64,000 nt of DNA from contig CAZYWK010000007.1 of assembly GCA_964651825.1 (NCBI GenBank), positions 6,442 to 70,441 of the forward strand, written 5' to 3'. Under the pieces are notes generated by a model. The model searched no databases and was not told the DNA's origin. It worked only from the letters and a program-made list of their open reading frames with translations. Source of the stretch: Sva-07 sp964651825 (GTDB lineage Bacteria > Actinomycetota > Acidimicrobiia > Acidimicrobiales > Ilumatobacteraceae). This document shows, one piece after another, positions 54,289 to 63,326 of this stretch (the first letter of the stretch is position 1; every line of letters begins with the position of its first letter). A program made the position numbers and the translations under genes.

Positions 54289-57200
54289 CGTCGTCACCGA
54301 CTCGGCGCCGACGCGGACCGGCGGCGACCACTTCGGCCGTGACCTGCAGCACCGCGTCCGCCCGCGCACCGGCCGCTTACGCCGGACCGAGTCGCGCCAG
54401 TTCATCGGCGCCGTCGGTCGTGCGAGCGTCGGGTTCGGGCAAGCGATCGGTCGAAGCTCGTCGATCCGGCCGCGGATCGATGCGACGAATCTCGACACGT
54501 TGGCGCTGCGACCACCTCCCGGCTGGTGGACCGAGGGAGCTGACGGCACCGACGAGCTCGACGCACCTGGTCACGACGTCATCCACCGCTCCAGCGAGGC
54601 GGTGGCCCGGCCGAAGCCGCCGTCACGCTCGACGACGTCCAGCGCCACCCGGCGACCGCAGCAGCAAGCGACGTGGACGCAGCACCTCGTTCCGGCGAGC
54701 CGCCATCGCGTCCCACGCCGGGCGGTCTCCGTGGGTCCGACCTCGGCCGCGGTGTGGGAGCACGCGACGGTCGTGAGCGAACCGCCCAAACGGGACCCAG
54801 CCTTCGCCGCGCGCAGCGACCGCAAGGTCGACGAGCTTCGCCGCATGCTCGCCGCCGGCGCCACACCGGCCGGCGCCGCACCTGGGAGCAGACCCCCGAA
54901 TGGCCCCGCCCGGCGCGAGCTCACATCGTCGGGGGAAGCGGCCGAACCAGCCGGTACGGCGCCGGCGGGGGTGTCCGCCGAGCCGGGCCGCACGGCAGTG
55001 GCAGCAGAGCGACTGTCCGGCGCCGAGCGCGGAGACACCATGGCAGGGCGCGCGACGAGCCCCGGCGTCGTGGGCCGACGTGCCCGCAGCCTGCCGTCGT
55101 CGTCCTCGAACGACGCGCAACGCGCGTCAGCGCCCGATGGTGAGCACCCGACCGCGGTGCGGGCCGGCGCCCCCACCCGCACACCGGATCGGCGTCACGA
55201 CGACGGACGTCGGCCCTCGTCGCCGCCGCCCGCGCCCGGGCCGCGCCCACGATCGGAAGCCAGGTCCGGGGTTCCGACATCGAGAGCCGCTCGCCCGACA
55301 GCGTCCGCGCGGAGCGGGTCCGACGACAAGTTCGACCGGCTGCGCCGCATGCTCGAAGACCGTGGCGACCTGCCACGCTCGGAACCGGGCGGTCCAGGGC
55401 CCACCGCTTCGACCAGCACCGGTCCTTCGGCCACGCCCGACCGCTCGACGAGCCCCAACCGCTCGACGAGCCCCGACCTCTCCGCTACGGCACCATCCGC
55501 CACGCGATCGGCTACCCGGCCGTCGGCCGGCACCGACTCTCCGAGACCTGGCGCACCGTCGCCCGGGACCTCGACGAGCATGACGTCTTCGGTCGATGCG
55601 ACAGCCGACGCCGGTGCACGTGCCGCCGTCGCCGTGCTCGACGCGGTCCGCCCGGCCTCGGCCGCCACGGCCCCGGATCGACCTGGCGACCTTCGCCTCC
55701 AGCGCATGATCAGCTCCCGGCCCGACGCGGCCCGCGAGTTCGCCGACGGAGTCGACTCGATGCTCGAGCCCACCGAGTTGGCGACATCGGCAGCCGAACC
55801 GGTGTCGTCGCCTGCCACCCAGTCGTCGCCCCAGTCATCGCCCGCCACCCAGTCGTCGCCTGCCACCCGCTCGACTCGCGCTCCGGCCGCCACCGTCGCC
55901 ACACCGCGCCTCGAGCCGGCCGCAGCGGTTGCCGTTCCCCGCCGACCGGTCCCGAGCCTGCCTCCGATCGGCGACCGGCACGACGCCGTGCTGCGCCGTC
56001 TGAGCATCCCTCGCGCGTTGTCGCGCGGGCACCGGCCCGATCGCACCACCGGGCGTGGCGGCCCGAGCCCAGTGGCCCCCGGCACCGTCGCGGCACTGCG
56101 CCACCCGGCGATCAGCCCACCCACCATCCCCACCGACACGTCGCTCGCCGGCACCTCGGTCGTGGACACGTTCGTCGCCGGTCCGTCGAGGTCGCCGGCG
56201 TCGACCATGCCTCCGCGGGCGGCAGCGGCCACGCAGCCGGCACACGCGGCGGAAGCGAGCACGACGATCTCTCCGCGCCGTGGTGACCCGCGACGCGAGC
56301 GCATCCGCCGCCTCACCGCCGACTGGTCGCTGGTCGCGGCCGGCACCGGAGCGCTCGGCCACGCCGTGCGCCCGGCGGTGCTGCGCACCGTCGATCCGAC
56401 GCCGCAACACGCTCCCGCTCCAGATCCCGAGGCGGCACGAGAACGACACGGTGGCGACGACCTCGCCGCACGGTTCATGACCGAGCTGTCGCGCTCCGTA
56501 CAAGCGCGGCCCGCACCACTCCCCACCCCCTTCCGTCCGATGGCCGACCACATCGCCGGCCGGCGGCAGGTGCTGCTGGCCACCGACACAGCGTCGCGAC
56601 GTGCCCTGCGGTCGGTGGGCAAGGTGGCCGCGACCACCGGCGACACGATTCATCTCGACCCTGCCGCGACGGGCGGGTCGCGCCTCAACACGGTCATCGC
56701 GCACGAGTTGACCCACATCGCGAGTCCGTCGCCGGTCCCGCGCTTCTTCGACGACGTCGTCGACAGCCCCGAGGAACGTCGCGCCGACGCCACCGCGCGG
56801 GTCATGGCTCGCTCGCCCCTCGCGCCCACATCGTCGGTGCTCACCGCCCCGGGCGCAGCCACCAGAACGGTCGCGACCGACCGGGGCGGCGTGGTCCGGC
56901 GCACCCCGAGCGACACGACGCCCCACTCCGCGCCAGGCGTCGTCAGCGCCGAGAGCCTCGCCGCATCGATCACACGGAGCGGCTCGGCGGCTCGGCGGTC
57001 GGCCTCGACGAACGCACAACCAGCCGGCGACGACCTGATCCGCCGCCTCGACTCCAGCGAGGCCTCACCACGCCGCCCAGCGATCGGCGGGCACCGGGCC
57101 CGAGGCTCCACCATCTCGCAGAACACGACGTCACAGAACACCGTCTCGCAGAGCACCACGTCACAGAACACGACGTCACAGAACACGGCGCCGGGATCGC

Positions 57201-57349
57201 CCGCGCCGTTCGATCCCGACTCCGAGGCGGCCCGGACCTGGTTCCTCGAACAGCTCGAGCGCCACACCGACACCATCGTGCGCCTCCTGACCGACCAGAT
57301 CGTTGTCGATCTCGAACGGCGTGGCGGACGACTCTGGGGAGGCATCTGA
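54263..57349 (+). CDS. DUF4157 (HELTH) protein with long disordered repeat region
   Basis: 1,028-residue protein, mostly Arg/Ser/Pro/Ala-rich and likely disordered to about residue 740. It then has a DUF4157 domain with the HELTH metalloprotease-like motif near 814 (IAHELTHIASP, SPEERRADATARVMA) and a C-terminal helix (985-1028, LERHTDTIVRLLTD, ERRGGRLWGGI). Three spaced copies of an R-x-R/L-R-R-M-L-like motif occur: VDELRRMLAAG (~190), FDRLRRMLEDRG (~360), LRLQRMISSRP (~475). DUF4157 is repeatedly linked to CIS clusters and cargo. Start ATG 54263 (GTG 54278 also possible) overlaps the previous gene by 26 bp. Cargo, tape-measure-like or baseplate role cannot be separated from sequence. Confidence 0.75.
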   Translation: MDSGPVISDVVTDSAPTRTGGDHFGRDLQHRVRPRTGRLRRTESRQFIGAVGRASVGFGQAIGRSSSIRPRIDATNLDTLALRPPPGWWTEGADGTDELDAPGHDVIHRSSEAVARPKPPSRSTTSSATRRPQQQATWTQHLVPASRHRVPRRAVSVGPTSAAVWEHATVVSEPPKRDPAFAARSDRKVDELRRMLAAGATPAGAAPGSRPPNGPARRELTSSGEAAEPAGTAPAGVSAEPGRTAVAAERLSGAERGDTMAGRATSPGVVGRRARSLPSSSSNDAQRASAPDGEHPTAVRAGAPTRTPDRRHDDGRRPSSPPPAPGPRPRSEARSGVPTSRAARPTASARSGSDDKFDRLRRMLEDRGDLPRSEPGGPGPTASTSTGPSATPDRSTSPNRSTSPDLSATAPSATRSATRPSAGTDSPRPGAPSPGTSTSMTSSVDATADAGARAAVAVLDAVRPASAATAPDRPGDLRLQRMISSRPDAAREFADGVDSMLEPTELATSAAEPVSSPATQSSPQSSPATQSSPATRSTRAPAATVATPRLEPAAAVAVPRRPVPSLPPIGDRHDAVLRRLSIPRALSRGHRPDRTTGRGGPSPVAPGTVAALRHPAISPPTIPTDTSLAGTSVVDTFVAGPSRSPASTMPPRAAAATQPAHAAEASTTISPRRGDPRRERIRRLTADWSLVAAGTGALGHAVRPAVLRTVDPTPQHAPAPDPEAARERHGGDDLAARFMTELSRSVQARPAPLPTPFRPMADHIAGRRQVLLATDTASRRALRSVGKVAATTGDTIHLDPAATGGSRLNTVIAHELTHIASPSPVPRFFDDVVDSPEERRADATARVMARSPLAPTSSVLTAPGAATRTVATDRGGVVRRTPSDTTPHSAPGVVSAESLAASITRSGSAARRSASTNAQPAGDDLIRRLDSSEASPRRPAIGGHRARGSTISQNTTSQNTVSQSTTSQNTTSQNTAPGSPAPFDPDSEAARTWFLEQLERHTDTIVRLLTDQIVVDLERRGGRLWGGI
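57116..57190 (+). repeat. Five 15-bp tandem units encoding S-Q-N/S-T-T/V
   Basis: Five units of 15 bp, such as TCACAGAACACGACG, in frame within the DUF4157 gene. They encode a Ser-Gln-Asn-Thr-rich linker between the HELTH domain and the C-terminal helix. Likely variable in number. Confidence 0.9.
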
Positions 57350-57351
57350 CC

Positions 57352-58011
57352 ATGACCCAACTACAGCACGCCTACCTGGAGATCGAAACCGGTGGCCGCA
57401 TCGAGTGCATGTTCAACCCGAGCACCTTCTCCTTCGCCACACAGAACAACTGGAGCGGTCCCCCCGAGCCGGGCCGCGACACCCCGACCCTGCGCTTCGC
57501 CGGTGGCGGGAGCGGCTCGTTCTCCCTCAGCCTCGTGTTCGACACCACGTCGAAGGGCACGACCGTCACCGAGTACACCAACAAGCTGCTCACCCTGATG
57601 AAGGTCGACCCCGAGCTGCCGGGCTACGACGAGGCCGACAGCAACGGCAGGCCACCGTGGGTGAAGTTCCACTGGGGCACCCATCTGCACTCGTTCCGCG
57701 CCGTCATCACGTCGACGAACGTGTCGTTCACCTACTTCTCCGCCGAGGGGACACCGCTGCGGGCCAACGTCGAGCTCTCCCTCCAGCAGTTCGAGCCCGA
57801 CGACAACTGGGGGGCCCAGAACCCGACGTCGGGTACGCCCAAGCCGCAGAAGACCCACCAGGTGCAAGTCGGCGACACGCTCGACCGCATCGCGGCGCGG
57901 TACTACGGCGACTCGACGCGCTGGCGCGACATCGCGTCGTTGAACGGCATCTCCGACCCCCTCGACCTCACGCCCGGGCACCTGCTCTCGATCCCCGAGC
58001 GTGGCACCTGA
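57352..58011 (+). CDS. CIS baseplate hub protein with LysM domain (Afp7-like)
   Basis: 219-residue protein: a gp53-like domain (AYLEIETGGRIECMFNPSTF, then VKFHWGTHLHSFRAVITSTNVSF) and a C-terminal LysM domain (about 168-215, HQVQVGDTLDRIAARYYGD, RDIASLNGI, LTPGHLLSIP). It links tube and spike at the baseplate. Starts two bases after the DUF4157 stop and overlaps the spike start by one base. Confidence 0.92.
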   Translation: MTQLQHAYLEIETGGRIECMFNPSTFSFATQNNWSGPPEPGRDTPTLRFAGGGSGSFSLSLVFDTTSKGTTVTEYTNKLLTLMKVDPELPGYDEADSNGRPPWVKFHWGTHLHSFRAVITSTNVSFTYFSAEGTPLRANVELSLQQFEPDDNWGAQNPTSGTPKPQKTHQVQVGDTLDRIAARYYGDSTRWRDIASLNGISDPLDLTPGHLLSIPERGT

Positions 58012-59801
58012 TGCCACCCAACGCTCCACCAGCGCCGATCGACACCATACGGCTGTGGGCCAACGGCACGCGGCTGGCCCAGAACAAGGATCTCCGCCAG
58101 TTCTCGGTGAAACAGTCGATCAGCTCTGCCGCGCACGCCAACGTCCGCCTGCAGGCGGCCGACCAGGCGGCCCGGACGTTCAAGGTCGGCCAGACGCTGA
58201 AGGCGGCGGTGGTCGACCCGGCATCGGGCAGCGAGGTGACGCTGTTCGAGGGCGACATCGTGAGCGTCGCGCTCGACTGGCGGGCAGGGCGATCCGAGTT
58301 GATCGTCGACGCCTACGACAAGTCGTATCAACTCGCGCGCAACACCAAGGTCGCCACGTTCAACGATCTCTCACTCCGCGACATCGTCCAGCAGATCGCC
58401 CGCGAGTTCGGTCTCGAGGCCCAGATCACGAAGCACCTGAGCAACACCACCTACCCCCACGCGCAGCGCTCCGGTTCCGCCCACCGCCTCCTCACCGACG
58501 TGTGCCGGATGGCAGGCTGCGAATGGTGGGTCGAGGGGTCGAAGCTCATCGTCAAGCCGCGCTCCGAGTCGACCGGCGCGGCGATCGAGCTCAGCGGGCT
58601 CGACACGCTCCGCCGGTTCTCCGCACGCTTCAGCTCGATGGACCAGGCCGCCGACGTGACGGTCCGCGGTTGGAACTCCAAGACCAAGCAACCCGTGATC
58701 GGCACGGTCTCCGACGACGACATCTCGAAGCTGCCGCGCGCGTCGATCGTGACGGAGGCCGCGAAGAGCGGACACGAGGCGATGTCCTGGCCGCGACAGG
58801 TCGCCATCACCGAAGACGTCGAGGGCATGGCGACCAGTGTCGCCGCCCGCATGGCGGCGTCGGTGCTCACCGCGCGCGGCGAGGCAGTGGTCACGCCGAA
58901 GGTCCGGCCGGGCACGATCGTCGAGATCACCAACACGATCTCGGACTGGAACGGCCAGTACTACATCACCGAAGCCGAGCACCTCGTCGGCTCCGACCAG
59001 CCGTTCATCACGAGGTTCGTGGCCGGATCGGCCGAGGACGAGTCGCTGCCCGGCATGCTCGGCCACGGCGAGAGAGCCAGCGGCTCACGGTTCGCCGACG
59101 GGCTGACCGTGGGGATCGTCACGAACGTCTCCGACGCCGACGGCATGAACCGTGTGAAGGTGAAGTTCCCGTACCTGTCCGACGACATCGAGTCGGCATG
59201 GGCCCGCCTGGTCCTGCCCGGCGCTGGTAAATCCCGCGGGCTGCTCATCATGCCCGAGATCGACGACGAGGTGCTCGTCGGCTTCGAGCACGGCGACGTG
59301 CGCCGTCCGTATGTGCTCGGCGGACTGTGGAACGGGAAGGACGCTCCGCCGATGCCCACGAGCGACGCCAAGCTGGTCAACAACGGCAACGTCGTCACCA
59401 AGTCGTTCACCAGCCGCAAGGGCCATGTGGTGTCGATCGTCGACGGCAACGCGGACTCCGACGATCTGATCGTGGTGGCGCTCGAGGGCAAGCGCGCCAC
59501 GCTGTCGCTGGCCCACGACGCAGTCGCGCTGTACCACGGCCAGGACGTCGATCTGTCGATCACCACGGACACCGCGTCGATCAAGCTGCGCAAGGGTGGC
59601 GACATCAACATCAAGGGCAAGAACATCACGATCGAGGCCCAGCAGGACATCAAGCTGAGCGGCGCCAACCTGAAGGTCGCCGCGCAGAGCGGCGTCGAAG
59701 CCACCGCGAACGCGCAGGTCAAGCTGTCGGGCAACGGAGGCGTGCAGGTGAATTCGTCGGGCATCGTGGAGATCGCCGGCACGATGGTGAAGGTCAACTG
59801 A
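58011..59801 (+). CDS. CIS VgrG-like central spike (Afp8-like)
   Basis: 596-residue spike. The N-terminal half is gp27/late-control-D-like (IDTIRLWANGTRLAQNKDL, LIVDAYDKSYQLARNTKV). The second half is a gp5 OB-fold base (VGIVTNVSDADGMNRVKVKFPYL, RGLLIMPEIDDEVLVGFEHGD) and a beta-helix tail (KGKNITIEAQQDIKLSGA to VNSSGIVEIAG). The DUF4280 protein probably sits on its tip. It starts with ATG at 58011 (TGATG overlap). Confidence 0.95.
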   Translation: MPPNAPPAPIDTIRLWANGTRLAQNKDLRQFSVKQSISSAAHANVRLQAADQAARTFKVGQTLKAAVVDPASGSEVTLFEGDIVSVALDWRAGRSELIVDAYDKSYQLARNTKVATFNDLSLRDIVQQIAREFGLEAQITKHLSNTTYPHAQRSGSAHRLLTDVCRMAGCEWWVEGSKLIVKPRSESTGAAIELSGLDTLRRFSARFSSMDQAADVTVRGWNSKTKQPVIGTVSDDDISKLPRASIVTEAAKSGHEAMSWPRQVAITEDVEGMATSVAARMAASVLTARGEAVVTPKVRPGTIVEITNTISDWNGQYYITEAEHLVGSDQPFITRFVAGSAEDESLPGMLGHGERASGSRFADGLTVGIVTNVSDADGMNRVKVKFPYLSDDIESAWARLVLPGAGKSRGLLIMPEIDDEVLVGFEHGDVRRPYVLGGLWNGKDAPPMPTSDAKLVNNGNVVTKSFTSRKGHVVSIVDGNADSDDLIVVALEGKRATLSLAHDAVALYHGQDVDLSITTDTASIKLRKGGDINIKGKNITIEAQQDIKLSGANLKVAAQSGVEATANAQVKLSGNGGVQVNSSGIVEIAGTMVKVN

Positions 59802-60211
59802 TGTCCGATCCCGCCGACTTCATCGGTCGCGGCGTCTCGTTCCCGTTGCGCGTCGACCAGTCCGGCGCCATCGCGATGTCGAGCGGGCCGAACGACATCG
59901 ACTCGTCGATCCGGATGATCCTCACCACCGCGCCGGGTGAGCGGGTGATGCGCCCGTTGTTCGGCTGCCGGATCTGGGAGCTGCTGTTCGAGCCGATCAA
60001 CGCCAACACGATGGGGCTGATGGGCGAGGCGGTGCGCGAGGCGATCTCGCGCTGGGAGCCCCGGGTGACGCTCGACAACGTCGAGATCAGGCCCGACCCG
60101 GGCAGCGTGGGCGCCGTGTTCATCGAGCTCGACTACCGGATCCGCACGACGAACGACCGGCGCAACCTCGTCTACCCGTTCTATGTCATCCCCCGAGAGG
60201 ACGAGTCATGA
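59801..60211 (+). CDS. CIS baseplate wedge gp25 (Afp9-like)
   Basis: 136-residue gp25/GPW family wedge protein. Typical blocks IRMILTTAPGERVMRPLFGC and LLFEPINANTMGLMGEAVREAI, with the conserved core EPR stretch WEPRV. Nucleates sheath assembly on the baseplate. TGATG overlap with the spike, ATGA overlap with gene J. Confidence 0.95.
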   Translation: MSDPADFIGRGVSFPLRVDQSGAIAMSSGPNDIDSSIRMILTTAPGERVMRPLFGCRIWELLFEPINANTMGLMGEAVREAISRWEPRVTLDNVEIRPDPGSVGAVFIELDYRIRTTNDRRNLVYPFYVIPREDES

Positions 60212-62172
60212 CGTTGCCCGTCACCAACCTCGACGATCGTCGCTTCCAGGACATCGTCGACGAGGCCAAGCGGATGATCCCGCAGCTGTGCCCGGAGTGG
60301 ACGAACCACAACCTGAGCGACCCCGGCGTCGCGCTCATCGAACTGTTCGCCTGGATGACCGAGTCGATGCTGTTCCGGCTCAACCAGGTGCCCGACGTGT
60401 TCTACACGCGGATGCTGAACCTGCTCGGCTTCGAGCAGTTCCCTGCGTCCGCGGCCCGCGCCCCGGTCACGTTCTGGTGCACGGCCGGCGATCAGCGCGT
60501 GGTCGGGGTGCCGAAGGGAACCCAGGTGTCGACGGTCGGCAACGTCGGCGAGACCAGGGTGTTCACGACGCTCGACGACGCGGCGATCGTCGCCCCGCAG
60601 CTCGTCGGCGCGATGACCTCCGACGCGTTCGGCGCCTACACCGACGTCTGGGAGGACCTGTCACTCGAGATCGCCTCGGTCCCGATCTTCCCGCGCGAGC
60701 CGATGCGCCCGGACGACTGCTTCCACCTCGGCTTCGAGCAGTCGCTCGCCGGCCACGTGATCCGCCTCGACGTCCGAGCGACCGTCGAGGGCATCGGCGT
60801 CGTGCCCCACCGGCCGCCGCTGGTGTGGGAGGTGTGGCAGGGCGAGGGCTGGGTGCCCGTCGAGATCCCCGACCTCGACGGTGACGGCCAGATCGCCGAC
60901 ACGACCGGTGGCCTGAACCGCGACGGCCAGATCGTGATGGTGATCCCGTCGCAGCACGAACCGCTCACGCTCGGCGCCGTGCGCGCGTTCTGGATCAGGG
61001 CGAGGTTGCTCCCGGCGGGCCCGAACCGTCCGGCCTACCGGACGAGCCCGCGGTTGTCGCAGGTCCGAGCGACCGCACTCGGAGGCACCGTCATCGCCGA
61101 GCACAGCGAGCTGATCGGCACCGAGCTTCTCGGGCGGAGCACCGGCAAGCCGGACCAGACGTTCCACAGCGCCCGCTTCCCGGTGCTGCCCCGCGGGCCG
61201 CAAGAGACGCTCGAGGTGATCGACGGCGACGACGTGCAGGTGTGGACCGAGGTCACGACGTTCATCGACTCCGGACGCGACGATCGCCACTTCGTGTGGG
61301 GGTCGGCCACCGGTGAGATCCGCTTCGGCCCGCTGATCCGCTCACCCGATGGCACCATGCGCCAGCACGGCGCCATCCCCCCGGAGGGCGCCCAGCTCCG
61401 GCTCACGACCTACCGCACCGGCGGCGGCGCGGCCGGCAACGTCGGCGCTGGAACGATCACCGGTCTGCGATCGTCGATCGCCTACGTCAGCGGCTGCCGC
61501 AACCTGGCACCGGCGACCGGAGGGGTCGACGCCGAGACGGTCGAGAACGCCAAACGGCGCGGGCCGCTCACGCTGCGCGCCGGGAACCGTGCCGTCACCG
61601 TGTCGGACTTCGAACGGCTCACCACCGAGGCCGACAGCCGGGTCGGACGGGTCCGTTGCCTGCCGCCGGTCGAACCCGGTGGGCCGGTCCGCCTGCTCGT
61701 CGTGCCGGCGATCCAGGAGCCGGCCGAAACGCTGCAGCTCGACCACTTCGCCCTGCCCGACGACATGATCGTGCGCATCGGTGAGCACCTCGACGACCGC
61801 CGGATCCTCGGGAGCCGGATCGAGATCGGCACGCCGTACTTCCAAGGTGTCACGGTCGCCGCGTTGATCCATCCGCGGCCCGGTCGGCCGCCGTCGCTCG
61901 TGCAGGACCGTGCCCGCCAGGCGCTGTATGAGTACATCAATCCGCTCAAGGGCGGCCCCGAAGGCACGGGATGGGCGTTCGACGCCGACCTCAACTCGGC
62001 GCTCGTGTTCCAGTTGCTCGAAGCGGTGGAAGGCGTCGAGCGGGTCGACGAGGTGCTGTTCTTCGAGTACGACCTGCGCAATCATGAGCGCATGGGATTC
62101 GGCAAGGAGCTGGTGAAGCTGTCCGACGATTCGTTGTTCCTGTCCGCCAACCATCAGGTGATCGTCCGATGA
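60208..62172 (+). CDS. CIS baseplate J protein (Afp11-like)
   Basis: 654-residue baseplate wedge protein of the gpJ/Afp11 family: FQDIVDEAKRMIPQLCPEWTNHN, DPGVALIELFAWMTESMLFRLN, GAGTITGLRSSIAYVSGCRN, GGVDAETVENAKRRGPLTLRAGNRAVTVSDFE, YINPLKGGPEGTGWAF. Full length for CIS relatives. Overlaps both neighbours by four bases. Confidence 0.95.
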   Translation: MTLPVTNLDDRRFQDIVDEAKRMIPQLCPEWTNHNLSDPGVALIELFAWMTESMLFRLNQVPDVFYTRMLNLLGFEQFPASAARAPVTFWCTAGDQRVVGVPKGTQVSTVGNVGETRVFTTLDDAAIVAPQLVGAMTSDAFGAYTDVWEDLSLEIASVPIFPREPMRPDDCFHLGFEQSLAGHVIRLDVRATVEGIGVVPHRPPLVWEVWQGEGWVPVEIPDLDGDGQIADTTGGLNRDGQIVMVIPSQHEPLTLGAVRAFWIRARLLPAGPNRPAYRTSPRLSQVRATALGGTVIAEHSELIGTELLGRSTGKPDQTFHSARFPVLPRGPQETLEVIDGDDVQVWTEVTTFIDSGRDDRHFVWGSATGEIRFGPLIRSPDGTMRQHGAIPPEGAQLRLTTYRTGGGAAGNVGAGTITGLRSSIAYVSGCRNLAPATGGVDAETVENAKRRGPLTLRAGNRAVTVSDFERLTTEADSRVGRVRCLPPVEPGGPVRLLVVPAIQEPAETLQLDHFALPDDMIVRIGEHLDDRRILGSRIEIGTPYFQGVTVAALIHPRPGRPPSLVQDRARQALYEYINPLKGGPEGTGWAFDADLNSALVFQLLEAVEGVERVDEVLFFEYDLRNHERMGFGKELVKLSDDSLFLSANHQVIVR

Positions 62173-62795
62173 GACGCGACGACTGGCTCACGCACCAGCT
62201 GCCGGTCGGCATGGCAGAGGACGACTTCTTGTTCCGCTTCCTGTCGATCTTCCAGCGCGTGTCCGACACGGTCATGCATCAGATCGACACCCTCCCCCAC
62301 ATGGCCGACGCCACCGTCGCTCCACCGGAGATGGTGCGCGAGATGGCGCGCTGGATCGGTATCGACTGGGTCGACTCGTCGCTCGACGATCGGCTGCAGC
62401 GCGAGATCGTGCTCGAGTACGCGCAGATCATCAGCTGGCGCGGCACCAAGCGCGGTCTGCGCCGGTTGCTCCGGCTGTTGAGCGGCGGCGCCGAGGTCGA
62501 GGTGACCGACTCCGGCGGGGTGTTCCCCGAGGGCGAGGCGCCCGCCGCGACGCCACACGTCCGCCTGGATATGGCGTCGGCCGGTTGGAACAGCGTCGAC
62601 GACCTGATCCGCATCATCCGCCACGAGCTCCCGGCGAACGCATCGTTCGATCTGTTCATCGCCGGCGAGCCCGTCTGGCCGCCACGGTCCCTGAGGATCA
62701 CCAGGCACGGCGCGCCCGCGGACGCGTCCGCCGCTCCTCCTGCCGGCGCTCCCCGCGTCGCCGGCGACGACCCCGGGATGCCGCACGATGCCTGA
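62169..62795 (+). CDS. CIS tail protein I (Afp12-like)
   Basis: 208-residue P2 gpI-type wedge: FLSIFQRVSDTVMHQIDTLPHMADATVAPPEMVREMARWIG, RLQREIVLEYAQIISWRGTKRGLRRLL. Its tail is Ala/Pro rich. ATG 62169 overlaps gene J. Overlaps the zinc-ribbon gene by 8 bp. Confidence 0.93.
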   Translation: MRRDDWLTHQLPVGMAEDDFLFRFLSIFQRVSDTVMHQIDTLPHMADATVAPPEMVREMARWIGIDWVDSSLDDRLQREIVLEYAQIISWRGTKRGLRRLLRLLSGGAEVEVTDSGGVFPEGEAPAATPHVRLDMASAGWNSVDDLIRIIRHELPANASFDLFIAGEPVWPPRSLRITRHGAPADASAAPPAGAPRVAGDDPGMPHDA

Positions 62796-63243
62796 GATCG
62801 TCTGTCCCGAATGCGGCACCCGCAGCGAGCTGCCGGCCATCCGCCGGGCCGCCGAGGAGTTCTGCTCACACTGCGACTACCCGCTGTTCTGGGTGTCGGC
62901 CGCCGCCGGGGCCACCACCCGGCCCGGCGCCAACAGCGACGCCACGTTGCGCCGCCTGCCCGGTGCCGGCGGCCGCCAGCGTGTCGGCAGCAAGGTGTGC
63001 CCGGCCTGTGGCGAGCTGAACCCGATCACCGAGACCAATTGCCTGCGCTGCCAGGCCGACCTCGACCCCAAGCCCCCGGAACCCCCGCCCCCGCCGCCGA
63101 AGCCCGTGGTCGTCGCGCCGAAGCCCGCTCCACCACCGCCCCCTCCCCCGCCACCGGCGCCGATGCCCTGGTGGCGCTACGCCCTCGCCGCCCTGATCGC
63201 CGTGGGATCAGCGGTCGTCATCGCCATCAATCTCTGGGGCTGA
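62788..63243 (+). CDS. Double zinc-ribbon protein with C-terminal membrane anchor
   Basis: 151-residue protein. Zinc ribbon 1 is C6-x2-C9 ... C26-x2-C29, ribbon 2 is C71-x2-C74 ... C85-x2-C88. A Pro-rich linker (about 94-127) and a single transmembrane helix (about 131-149) follow, then the C-terminal Gly. The layout predicts a cytosolic ribbon head and a tail-anchored helix. It overlaps the tail-I gene by 8 bp, so it belongs to the CIS operon. It could dock the particle to the membrane, as the membrane protein CisA does in Streptomyces, but no sequence relation to CisA is claimed. Cargo or assembly roles are possible. Confidence 0.75.
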   Translation: MPEIVCPECGTRSELPAIRRAAEEFCSHCDYPLFWVSAAAGATTRPGANSDATLRRLPGAGGRQRVGSKVCPACGELNPITETNCLRCQADLDPKPPEPPPPPPKPVVVAPKPAPPPPPPPPPAPMPWWRYALAALIAVGSAVVIAINLWG

Positions 63244-63275
63244 CCTCGCCGGCCAGCGGTCCGGTATGTCGGGCG

Positions 63276-63323
63276 CCGCCCAGTCGCCCAGTCGACCAGT
63301 CGCCCCGTCGCCCCGTCGCGCCG
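63276..63323. repeat. 8-bp tandem repeat (TCGCCCxG)n
   Basis: Six 8-bp units with variations of TCGCCCAG and TCGCCCCG, just downstream of the CIS operon and directly before the third palindromic repeat. Confidence 0.85.
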
Positions 63324-63326
63324 TGG

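Noticed and set aside
48160..63243. Integrated myophage instead of a CIS
   Set aside because: No head, portal, terminase, integrase, lysis or tail-fibre genes, and an AAA+ ATPase, DUF4157, DUF4280 and DUF6760 typical of CIS are present.
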